This document shows positions 1-5,427 of a stretch of DNA of 9,818 nucleotides, piece after piece. The position numbers were made by a program, and so were the translations under genes. The stretch is from Candidatus Roizmanbacteria bacterium (GTDB lineage: Bacteria > Patescibacteriota > Microgenomatia > UBA1406 > GWC2-37-13): assembly GCA_024653985.1 (NCBI GenBank), contig JANLIS010000046.1, positions 1 to 9,818 of the forward strand, in the 5' to 3' direction. Positions within the stretch are counted from its first letter, which is position 1. Each line of letters starts with the position of its first letter. A model generated the notes under the pieces. It was not told the DNA's origin. It was given only the letters and a program-made list of their open reading frames with translations, and searched no databases.

Positions 1-2
1 GA

Positions 3-704
3 ATTTTAACCGATAAAATTTTGCCACCTGACGGATTAGGAGAGTATCGGACTAAGCAAGTGATTATCAGAAATTCTGCAAACGGTGAAATAACATTCAG
101 GCCTCCTCCACCAATTGAAGTACCATTTTTAATGAGGGAGTTTGTATATTGGTTGAACCGCGACGATAAGGATAAACTACATCCCGTTTTAAAAGCGGGG
201 ATTGCTCACCATGAGCTGGTACGTATTCATCCATTTTTGGATGGTAATGGGCGCGCTTCCAGGGTTTTGGCAACTTTGATCCTGTTTTTGGGAGGATATG
301 ATATCAGACGTTTTTTTTCTCTTGAGGAATATTATGATAAAGATGCAATCACTTATTATCAAAACTTACAGAAAGCTTCCGCCGGAGATTTGAGCACTTG
401 GTTGGAATATTTTACGAGTGGGGCTAGTATAGAATTTGAGAAAGTGAAAGAAAAAATTTTAAAATTATCAAAAGACGTTAAGTTAAAAGAAAAATTTGGT
501 GGTCAGCAAATTTTTTTGACCGAACGGAAGATGAAGATGATCGAATATATCCAAGAAATAGGTTATATTCAAAATCAAACCTTTGGAGATATTTTTCCTG
601 ATGTTTCCGAAGATACGGTCTTAAGAGATATTCAGGATATGATAAAGAAAGGGTTAATTAAAAAAATAGGAAGTACTAAATCGGCGAGGTATACAATGGT
701 ATAA
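3..704 (+). CDS. Fic family protein with C-terminal winged helix (5' end missing)
   Basis: The reading frame is open from the left window edge, so the true start lies outside; a TTG at 21 is not a credible start because frame-matching Fic sequence precedes it. The Fic signature HPFLDGNGRASR is encoded at 228-263; it fits HxFx(D/E)GNGRxxR, with the catalytic His and the phosphate-binding Asn, Gly and Arg all kept. Upstream, GEYR (about 51-62) and the PPPP segment (about 102-113) are typical of the Fic fold preceding this motif. The last ~60 residues (about 519-701) resemble a DeoR-like winged helix (FLTERKMKMIEYI, then VSEDTVLRDIQDM), common in stand-alone bacterial Fic proteins. Family knowledge: Fic enzymes usually transfer AMP from ATP to a target hydroxyl. 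The target here is unknown. The N-terminal region, where a class II inhibitory helix would lie, is outside the window. No antitoxin gene is visible downstream. Confidence 0.93.
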   Translation: MLTDKILPPDGLGEYRTKQVIIRNSANGEITFRPPPPIEVPFLMREFVYWLNRDDKDKLHPVLKAGIAHHELVRIHPFLDGNGRASRVLATLILFLGGYDIRRFFSLEEYYDKDAITYYQNLQKASAGDLSTWLEYFTSGASIEFEKVKEKILKLSKDVKLKEKFGGQQIFLTERKMKMIEYIQEIGYIQNQTFGDIFPDVSEDTVLRDIQDMIKKGLIKKIGSTKSARYTMV

Positions 705-740
705 CACATAAATTGTTAAACAAAAATTTATTAAAAAGTT

Positions 741-829
741 AAAAGTGGAAAGCTGAATTTTATTTCTCTATTGGAGCCGCCTCGCAGTCGCGAGGTCCAA
801 AGTCGAAAAAAATTAAGCTTCCCACTTTT
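741..829. repeat. 89-bp imperfect inverted repeat with nested hairpin
   Basis: Arms of 24 bp (741-764 and 806-829) match as reverse complements at 21 of 24 positions. Inside, TTGGA (771-775) pairs with TCCAA (796-800), and CCTCGC (780-785) pairs with GCGAGG (790-795) around a 4-nt AGTC loop. It lies between the Fic gene and the ligase. It looks like a small non-autonomous palindromic element (MITE-like), or a degenerate terminator: on the + strand five T follow at 826-830. No transposase or clear target-site duplication is visible. The left arm begins inside a 7-bp periodic stretch (GTTAAAA, GTGGAAA). Confidence 0.7.
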
Positions 830-847
830 TCTCAAATTATTATTAAC

Positions 848-873
848 TGTCATTCCCGCGAAGGCGGGAATCT
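848..873. repeat. ATTCCCGC palindromic repeat, copy 1
   Basis: ATTCCCGC (852-859) and GCGGGAAT (864-871) form a perfect 8-bp stem with a GAAG loop. The 12 bases TGTCATTCCCGC (848-859) recur identically at 9807-9818 just after valS, so this is a dispersed repeat. Similar CATTCCCGC/GCGGGAATG palindromes are widespread intergenic repeats in bacteria (general knowledge). It ends six bases before the ligase -10 box. Confidence 0.75.
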
Positions 874-876
874 ATC

Positions 877-882
877 TATAAT
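877..882 (+). promoter_or_regulatory. -10 box of the ligase gene (leaderless arrangement)
   Basis: An exact TATAAT ends 6 nt before the ligase ATG at 889. No TTGACA-like box lies at 16-18 bp; that region is occupied by the preceding palindrome. Transcription would start at or next to the A of ATG, predicting a leaderless mRNA. No Shine-Dalgarno is present. Confidence 0.55.
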
Positions 883-888
883 TACTTT

Positions 889-2610
889 ATGTTTTTTTCT
901 GAACTATCAAAATATTTTGAGCAAATTGAAAAAAACTCTTCACGTTTAGAGATTACTCGTATTCTTGCAGAACTTTTTAAAAAATTAAACGCGCAAGAAA
1001 TTGCGAAAGTCGTTTATCTTCTGCAGGGAAGGGTTGGTCCGGCTTATGAAGGAATTGATTTCGGTATGGCCGAGAGAACTATTATTAAATCAGCCATGTC
1101 CGCTCTTAATATTGATAGGAGCTATTTTGAAAAAGAATTTAAAAAAAGTGGAGACTTAGGTATCACCGTTGAAAATTTCAAGAAACTTTATACGTCATTT
1201 GAAGAAAAAGATATGGAGGTGCTGGTGGTTTTTGATTTTTTTTACCGGTTGGCAACAGCATCGGGAAACGGATCTCAAGACGTGAAGGTAAGCCTCCTTT
1301 CTCAATTGATTCGTCAACTGGATCCTTTATCAGGACGCTATTTGGTTCGTCTTCCAACAGGAATTATTCGCTTGGGGTTTTCAGATATGACGATACTTGA
1401 TGCATATTCTTGGATGTTGAAGGGTGATAAAAGTCTGCGGCCGGTCATTGAAACCGCCTATCATGTAAGACCTGATCTTGGATTTATCGGAAAAACTTTA
1501 AAGGAAGAAGGATTAAGCGGTCTTGATAAAATAGGCCCGGAAATATTTACGCCGATCATTATGATGAAAGCGGAAAGAATGTCTTCTGCTGAAGAGATAA
1601 TCAAACAGATCGGAAAATGTTTGGTGGAGCCGAAGTTTGATGGATTTAGACTGCAAGTTCACTATAAAAAAGGTAAGGTCAAATTATTTTCCAGAAGTTT
1701 GGAAGATGTCACCTTTATGTATCCTGATATCGTTGAAGGCGTAAAAAATGAGGTTAAGGCTGATGAATTAATTATTGAGGGTGAGGCGATCGGCTATAAT
1801 CCAAAAACAGGAGAATTTCTTCCTTTTCAGGAAACCGTTCAAAGAAAAAGAAAGTATAATATTGGAGAAAAAGCAATAGAGGTTCCTTTAAAGCTTTTTG
1901 CCTTTGAACTTTTGTTTTTAAATGGAAGAAACTTTATTAAACTTCCTTTCATTGAGAGAAGACAGGCCTTAGAAAAGGTAACCGTAAAAAATAGTGATAT
2001 AAGTAAGCAGATAATTGTCGTTGACCATCAAGAGGAAGTAGATAAAGAGATCAGGCTTGAGGAAATATTTGATCACGCGATTGCTAAAAAACTAGAAGGA
2101 GTAATAGCGAAAAAAATTGACGGAATTTATCAGCCTGGCGCCCGGGGATGGAACTGGATCAAGTATAAAAGAAGCTACTCATCAAAAATAAATGACACGA
2201 TTGACTGTTTGGTAATGGGCTATGATTTTGGAAAAGGTAAAAGAACAGATTTTGGATTAGGAGCATTTTTAGTGGGAGTTTTGGATAAAGATGAATTTGT
2301 GACAGTGGCGAAGATCGGCACAGGACTTACAGATGAAGAATGGAAAGAATTAAAAGTTAAAAGTGAAAAGTTAATAGTTAAGGAAAAACCAAAGAATTAT
2401 TCTGTTGATAAGTTAACAGAGTGCGATATTTGGATCTCTCCGGAAATCGTGGTGGAAATAAAAGCTGACGAGATCACAAAATCACCAACTCATACAGCTG
2501 GTTTAGCTTTACGTTTTCCAAGGTTGGAACGTTTTAGGGACGACAAAAAACCACAGGAAACAACAACTTTAAAAGAGGTTGAAAAAATGTACCAAACTCA
2601 AAGTAAGTGA
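889..2610 (+). CDS. ATP-dependent DNA ligase, archaeal/eukaryotic LigI type
   Basis: Full-length 573-aa ligase that seals nicks through a lysyl-AMP intermediate. Domains in order: helical DNA-binding N-domain (about 1-210, including LLQGRVGPAYEGIDFG), adenylation domain (about 220-430) and OB-fold (about 435-573). Nucleotidyltransferase motifs are visible: motif I KFDGFR with nucleophile Lys249, motif III EGEAIGYN (297-304), motif IIIa FAFE (337-340), motif IV EGVIAK (403-408), motif V WIKYKR (423-428) and motif VI from RFPR (542 on). The family's usual length is 550-610 aa, so nothing is missing. ATG 889 is chosen because it follows a TATAAT and the N-domain begins at once. No Ku or LigD-type polymerase or phosphoesterase domain is near or fused, so this is not a canonical NHEJ cassette; a role in replication or repair is inferred. 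Residues 490-499 are encoded by a 7-bp tandem repeat. The gene overlaps the convergent glycosyltransferase by 13 bp. Confidence 0.95.
   Translation: MFFSELSKYFEQIEKNSSRLEITRILAELFKKLNAQEIAKVVYLLQGRVGPAYEGIDFGMAERTIIKSAMSALNIDRSYFEKEFKKSGDLGITVENFKKLYTSFEEKDMEVLVVFDFFYRLATASGNGSQDVKVSLLSQLIRQLDPLSGRYLVRLPTGIIRLGFSDMTILDAYSWMLKGDKSLRPVIETAYHVRPDLGFIGKTLKEEGLSGLDKIGPEIFTPIIMMKAERMSSAEEIIKQIGKCLVEPKFDGFRLQVHYKKGKVKLFSRSLEDVTFMYPDIVEGVKNEVKADELIIEGEAIGYNPKTGEFLPFQETVQRKRKYNIGEKAIEVPLKLFAFELLFLNGRNFIKLPFIERRQALEKVTVKNSDISKQIIVVDHQEEVDKEIRLEEIFDHAIAKKLEGVIAKKIDGIYQPGARGWNWIKYKRSYSSKINDTIDCLVMGYDFGKGKRTDFGLGAFLVGVLDKDEFVTVAKIGTGLTDEEWKELKVKSEKLIVKEKPKNYSVDKLTECDIWISPEIVVEIKADEITKSPTHTAGLALRFPRLERFRDDKKPQETTTLKEVEKMYQTQSK
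2356..2383 (+). repeat. Degenerate 7-bp tandem repeat inside the ligase
   Basis: Four consecutive heptamers: GTTAAAA, GTGAAAA, GTTAATA, GTTAAGG. They encode a Lys-rich stretch (KVKSEKLIVKEK) at about residues 489-500, between OB-fold segments. The unit is of the same family as the GTCAAAA repeat in valS. Confidence 0.6.
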
Positions 2611-3284
2611 CGATGGGAAAAGTACATCTTAAAATATCTGTACGTATACTCTCCGAAAAATGATGATGGATTGTGTATTAGTCTTCTACCAGAGGTCAGA
2701 ACAAGATTTGTTTTATCGTGATAGATGACCCCTAGTTTCTTTGCATGAAAAGAAACATCAAGATCTTCATGAACTTTAACTTGATCAAAACAGAGGTCAT
2801 TTTTTATTTCTTCCCAAACAGATCTTTTGATCGCCATACTTGGCCCTACAAGTGGATAATGTCCCATCATGATCAGGGGGACAAACATGTAAATATAATA
2901 GAAAAAAGCAAATCTTTCCGCATTTTTAAAATCATAGATAAATACTGGTGTAGATACAGCAATAATATCTTTGTTTTTCAAGAAACTTTGTTTTATTTTT
3001 TTTATCCAATCGATCGGAAGAATGGTATCGGCATCACTGCGGGCAATAATTTCATATTTTGCCTTGTTAAAACCGGCATTTCTGGCAAATAATATCCCTT
3101 GTTTGTTTTCTTTGTAAACCGCAACCTCCTTGTATTTTTTTGTAATTTCAATGGTTTTATCCGTGCAGTTGTTATCTATTACAATGATTTCGTCAGGTTT
3201 TTCGCTTTGATTTATTAGGGATTCGATGCAGTCTTTAATTCGTTTTTCTTCATTATAAACCGGTATAACAACGGAAACTTTCAT
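2598..3284 (-). CDS. Family 2 glycosyltransferase (GT-A fold)
   Basis: Predicted 228-aa enzyme transferring a sugar from a nucleotide-sugar donor, probably at the cytoplasmic face of the membrane. The N-terminus VSVVIPVYNEE (3-13) is the classic GT2 beginning, IVIDNNCTDKT (34-44) the nucleotide-binding strand, and DAD (84-86) the metal-binding DxD. HEDLD (172-176) is the acceptor-side ED motif. A hydrophobic stretch at about 124-148 could bind the membrane. I place the start at ATG 3284: it directly precedes the conserved strand and follows an extended -10, while an upstream ATG (3344) would add 20 unconserved residues running through the divergent gene's promoter. Family knowledge suggests surface polysaccharide or glycolipid synthesis; donor and acceptor are unknown. 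It is transcribed divergently from the other glycosyltransferase, and its 3' end overlaps the ligase stop. Confidence 0.9.
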   Translation of the reverse strand: MKVSVVIPVYNEEKRIKDCIESLINQSEKPDEIIVIDNNCTDKTIEITKKYKEVAVYKENKQGILFARNAGFNKAKYEIIARSDADTILPIDWIKKIKQSFLKNKDIIAVSTPVFIYDFKNAERFAFFYYIYMFVPLIMMGHYPLVGPSMAIKRSVWEEIKNDLCFDQVKVHEDLDVSFHAKKLGVIYHDKTNLVLTSGRRLIHNPSSFFGEYTYRYFKMYFSHRHLL

Positions 3285-3291
3285 AGCTATC

Positions 3292-3300
3292 ATTTTAACA
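3292..3300 (-). promoter_or_regulatory. Extended -10 of the minus-strand glycosyltransferase
   Basis: On the minus strand this reads TGTTAAAAT, a TGn extended -10 with a 5/6 hexamer (TAAAAT), ending 7 nt before ATG 3284. There is no clear -35 and no Shine-Dalgarno, so a leaderless transcript is predicted. Confidence 0.45.
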
Positions 3301-3302
3301 GA

Positions 3303-3311
3303 TGCTATAAT
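3303..3311 (+). promoter_or_regulatory. Extended -10 of the plus-strand glycosyltransferase
   Basis: TGCTATAAT is a perfect TGn extended -10, ending 10 nt before ATG 3322. The expected start point leaves a leader of about 3-4 nt or none. It is 2 bp away from the divergent -10 at 3292-3300, so the two promoters probably compete or are co-regulated. Confidence 0.6.
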
Positions 3312-3321
3312 AGAAGCCTGT

Positions 3322-4158
3322 ATGAAATCGTTTTTTTCAGTCATAATTCCAACCTTAAATGAGGAAAACTATCTTCCAAAGCTACTGAACGATCTTTCAC
3401 GGCAGACTGACAAAGATTTTGAGGTAATGGTGGTTGATGGAAATTCAAAAGATAAGACAAAAGAGGTCATTGGCGCTTTTAAAAGGAAGCTAAATATCAG
3501 GTTTTATCAAATGAAATTGGTTAACGTAGCCACACAAAGGAACTTTGGAGCCGATAAATCTGACGGAAAATATCTGATCTTTATTGACGCGGACACAAGG
3601 ATAAGATCTTCTTTTATAAAAAAATCAGCTGCTTTTATAAATAAACACAAAGGATTGGTCTTCATACCTTATCTTTTGCCAGAAAAGGAAGATGCGGAGT
3701 ATAAGCCATTGTTTGATATAGGCAATCTGTTAGTGGAGTTTTCCCAAAATCTCAGCAAAAAATTTTCTCTTGGCGGATCAATGATATTTGAAAAGAACTT
3801 CTTTAAGATGATAAAGGGTTTTGATAGTAAATTATTCATGTCCGAGGATCATGAGCTGATCCAAAGGATATTTAGGTGGGGAGTTACTCCTAAATTTATG
3901 AAAGATAACAAAATTACCGTTTCGCTGCGAAGATGGAAAAAAGAAGGCAATCTAAAAATAATGTATAAATACTTCATCACAACCGCCTACAGACTACTGG
4001 GGGGAGAAGTAAAAAATAAAATAATTGAATATAAGATGGGTGGTTCAGAGTATAAGAAAATAAAAAAACTGGAAACAAAAAAAACCGACTTCATCAATTA
4101 TAAAAAAATATTGAATCAGATCAAAAAGACACTCCAGTCATTGGTAAGTGAAGTTTGA
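3322..4158 (+). CDS. Family 2 glycosyltransferase (GT-A fold)
   Basis: Predicted 278-aa glycosyltransferase. Visible elements: SVIIPTLNEENYLPKLL (6-22), VMVVDGNSKDKT (35-46), the DxD metal site in IDADTRI (88-94), GGSMIFEK (151-158) and the acceptor/catalytic SEDHEL (174-179). After the GT-A core (about 1-205) comes a basic tail (about 206-278) with a hydrophobic patch, YFITTAYRLLGG (217-228), suggesting peripheral membrane contact. ATG 3322 starts right at the conserved strand and follows a perfect extended -10. It differs from the divergent neighbour outside the core motifs, so the two are not a recent duplication. Family knowledge points to envelope glycan or glycolipid assembly; substrates are unknown. 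It converges with the phosphatase-fold gene with only 8 bp between their ends and no terminator hairpin that I can see. Confidence 0.9.
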   Translation: MKSFFSVIIPTLNEENYLPKLLNDLSRQTDKDFEVMVVDGNSKDKTKEVIGAFKRKLNIRFYQMKLVNVATQRNFGADKSDGKYLIFIDADTRIRSSFIKKSAAFINKHKGLVFIPYLLPEKEDAEYKPLFDIGNLLVEFSQNLSKKFSLGGSMIFEKNFFKMIKGFDSKLFMSEDHELIQRIFRWGVTPKFMKDNKITVSLRRWKKEGNLKIMYKYFITTAYRLLGGEVKNKIIEYKMGGSEYKKIKKLETKKTDFINYKKILNQIKKTLQSLVSEV

Positions 4159-4166
4159 GTATGAAG

Positions 4167-4952
4167 TTATATCTTAAAAAAAGAGATGATCGGAAAATGA
4201 TCTGAATAACGTACTTCTATCCTATTTGTTTTGATAAGTTTTACTCCCCGATGATAGATATAGTCGTTTTTCATTTGATTTCCAAAAAAATGATTGATCT
4301 CCCTGATCAAAAATCCTTGAATAAATGAAAAATCCTCTTTTTTTCCTTTTGGAGTAAAGTCTACCGTCTGTCGAATGTTTTTTGTTGACTCGGTTAAGTA
4401 ATATTTTTTCATTATGTCATCAAGCTTCTTTCTTTGATAGGGGAGATAGTTGAAGTCACCAGCAATTATCAAAGGCATTTTTGGACTTATATTCAACGAA
4501 TCTAGGGCATTACTAATATGTTTTACTCGCACGGAATTTGAAGCAATGACGATCAAATGGGAATTACAAATAACAATTTTTTTACCATTTATTTTGCTGA
4601 TGAAGTCCGTGCGAAGAACAGATTTTGGTTTATTGATACCAAGTATCATCTGCGGAATAGTATATAAAAGCTCAAGTAAATTTGAACTGATCTTTAATGA
4701 GTTTGTATTTGTTAATCCAAATTTTTTGGGATTGTAATATGTGGCGACCCCAAATGCTTTACCGAACTTTATAAATGTACCTGAATAATCGGCCATCTCG
4801 TAGCCATATTGTTTGATCAATTTTAAGTTCTCCTCGGAAATATCGACCTCTTGCAGGCACAGAATGTCTGGTGAATGCTCCTTGATAATATGCCCAAGCT
4901 TCATAAATGCCTTGTTAAAGAGAGTATTGTAGGTGAGTATTGAAAAATCCAT
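4167..4952 (-). CDS. Endonuclease/exonuclease/phosphatase (EEP) superfamily protein
   Basis: Complete 261-aa EEP-fold hydrolase of the DNase I / inositol phosphatase / sphingomyelinase superfamily, cleaving phosphoester bonds with a divalent metal. Key residues are all present in family order: Asn9 in TYN, Glu35 in LCLQEVD, His132 in CNSHL, Asp166 and Asn168 in GDFN, Asp230 in NDYIYHRG, and the terminal Asp251-His252 in SDHFPI. No signal peptide is evident; the N-terminus MDFSILTYNT is already the first core strand, which fixes ATG 4952. A hydrophobic stretch at about 92-105 (LLELLYTIPQMILG) may form a lid or membrane contact. The substrate cannot be told from sequence: DNA (AP endonuclease-like), phosphoinositide or lipid headgroup are all possible. 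It lacks the longer ExoA/Xth motif set, so I do not call it xth. A TATAAT lies 6 nt before the ATG, next to a DnaA-box-like inverted repeat. Confidence 0.88.
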   Translation of the reverse strand: MDFSILTYNTLFNKAFMKLGHIIKEHSPDILCLQEVDISEENLKLIKQYGYEMADYSGTFIKFGKAFGVATYYNPKKFGLTNTNSLKISSNLLELLYTIPQMILGINKPKSVLRTDFISKINGKKIVICNSHLIVIASNSVRVKHISNALDSLNISPKMPLIIAGDFNYLPYQRKKLDDIMKKYYLTESTKNIRQTVDFTPKGKKEDFSFIQGFLIREINHFFGNQMKNDYIYHRGVKLIKTNRIEVRYSDHFPIISFFKI

Positions 4953-4958
4953 ATTCTA

Positions 4959-4964
4959 ATTATA
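4959..4964 (-). promoter_or_regulatory. -10 box of the EEP gene (leaderless arrangement)
   Basis: An exact TATAAT on the minus strand, 6 nt before ATG 4952. No good -35 is present; the spacer and -35 region is covered by the inverted repeat at 4968-4990. No Shine-Dalgarno is present. Confidence 0.55.
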
Positions 4965-4967
4965 CTA

Positions 4968-4990
4968 GTTATCCACACACTTTGGATAAC
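4968..4990. promoter_or_regulatory. Inverted repeat with DnaA-box-like half-sites
   Basis: GTTATCCA (4968-4975) and TGGATAAC (4983-4990) are perfect 8-bp inverted arms around a 7-nt spacer. The + strand half extends to TTATCCACA (4969-4977), identical to the consensus DnaA box; the other reads TTATCCAAA on the minus strand (8 of 9). It sits over the -35/spacer of the EEP promoter, so DnaA or another regulator could bind as an operator. A short hairpin is the alternative. Confidence 0.45.
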
Positions 4991-5074
4991 ATTTATCTGG
5001 TTGTTGTAACAGTATAAACACTAATATAAATACTATAAGATGTCTTATATACTATATCTATTTTCCTATAGGTC

Positions 5075-5103
5075 TTGACAAACAATTTTACTTTGTTTAT
5101 ATT
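5075..5103 (+). promoter_or_regulatory. Near-consensus sigma70 promoter of the small gene
   Basis: TTGACA (5075-5080), exactly 17 bp of spacer, then TATATT (5098-5103). The -35 is perfect and the -10 matches at 5 of 6, making this the strongest promoter in the window. The -10 ends 7 nt before ATG 5111, so transcription should begin at the start codon. Confidence 0.75.
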
Positions 5104-5110
5104 AAGACTT

Positions 5111-5263
5111 ATGAATAGCATTTTCTTTTCCCAAAAGTCCAAATCGTTAAGTTTCAAAACCAAATATCAAAAGAAAAACGAACTGATTGGATTTGTAGCG
5201 GATCAATTTAAAAAATTAACGAAGAAAAATTTAAAAATACCGATTACCTTATATCATTTGTAG
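5111..5263 (+). CDS. Small basic protein of unknown function (50 aa)
   Basis: I do not recognise this gene. It encodes 50 residues: 11 Lys against one Asp and one Glu, no Cys and no signal peptide. A helix-prone amphipathic stretch (NELIGFVADQFKKL, 23-36) is followed by a basic segment and the ending LKIPITLYHL. The ATG at 5111 is chosen over a TTG at 5075 because that TTG is the -35 hexamer of the promoter. A strong promoter, a start codon at the expected transcription start, an ordered composition and a stop just before a hairpin cluster together argue for a real gene. High basicity suggests nucleic-acid or ribosome binding, but that is inference. It could still be a chance frame in a transcribed non-coding RNA. 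Confidence 0.65.
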   Translation: MNSIFFSQKSKSLSFKTKYQKKNELIGFVADQFKKLTKKNLKIPITLYHL

Positions 5264-5272
5264 ATTTAAGAA

Positions 5273-5307
5273 TCCGCCTTCGTCCCGCTCAGCGGGACTA
5301 CGGCGGA
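5273..5307. repeat. GC-rich palindrome, 17-bp arms
   Basis: The arms at 5273-5289 and 5291-5307 match at 15 of 17 positions around a single central C (TCCGCC...GTCCCGCT / AGCGGGAC...GGCGGA). It begins 9 bp after the small gene's stop. The motif resembles GC-rich palindromes scattered in CPR genomes (recollection, not searched). No T-run follows on either strand, so it is not a typical intrinsic terminator. Confidence 0.7.
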
Positions 5308-5308
5308 C

Positions 5309-5363
5309 AAAGAAAAAGAGCATCACTACCGCTCGTATTTGAGGGAACGACGAATAGTAATGC
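5309..5363 (-). terminator. Probable terminator or structured 3' RNA of the YYY gene
   Basis: Read on the minus strand, GCATTACTA pairs with TAGTGATGC (9 bp including one G-U). The stem continues with two further G-U pairs, a 2x2 internal loop and TCGT/ACGA, closing a 10-nt loop. The stem is followed by TCTTTTTCTTT. Three G-U pairs that hold only in the minus-strand RNA point to that strand, downstream of the YYY membrane protein gene. Confidence 0.5.
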
Positions 5364-5398
5364 CCGGTACTACGATAGCAAAAAAAAATTGGTTTGTC

Positions 5399-5420
5399 AA
5401 GCCCGCCACGGCGGGCTTTT
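5399..5420 (+). terminator. GC-rich stem-loop with short T-run
   Basis: AAGCCCGCC (5399-5407) pairs with GGCGGGCTT (5410-5418), preceded by a run of nine A and followed by TTTT on the + strand. It could end transcription of the small gene, and on the minus strand it lies 10 bases beyond the YYY gene stop. The 4-nt T-run is short, so a dispersed palindrome is the alternative. Confidence 0.45.
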
Positions 5421-5427
5421 GCGTATA

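Noticed and set aside
3..704. Fic gene as part of a toxin-antitoxin pair or a defence island
   Set aside because: The Fic motif and winged helix are present, but no antitoxin, nuclease or other defence gene adjoins it; upstream sequence is missing.
2745..3092. Plus-strand 115-codon frame inside the glycosyltransferase
   Set aside because: It is antisense to a gene with clear GT2 motifs and resembles no known family.
3285..3344. Longer start (ATG 3344) for the minus-strand glycosyltransferase
   Set aside because: It would add 20 residues overlapping the divergent gene and both promoters; the conserved GT2 strand begins right after ATG 3284.
4953..5110. Chromosomal replication origin
   Set aside because: There is one perfect and one imperfect DnaA box in an AT-rich spacer, but no cluster of boxes and no dnaA, dnaN or rpmH nearby.
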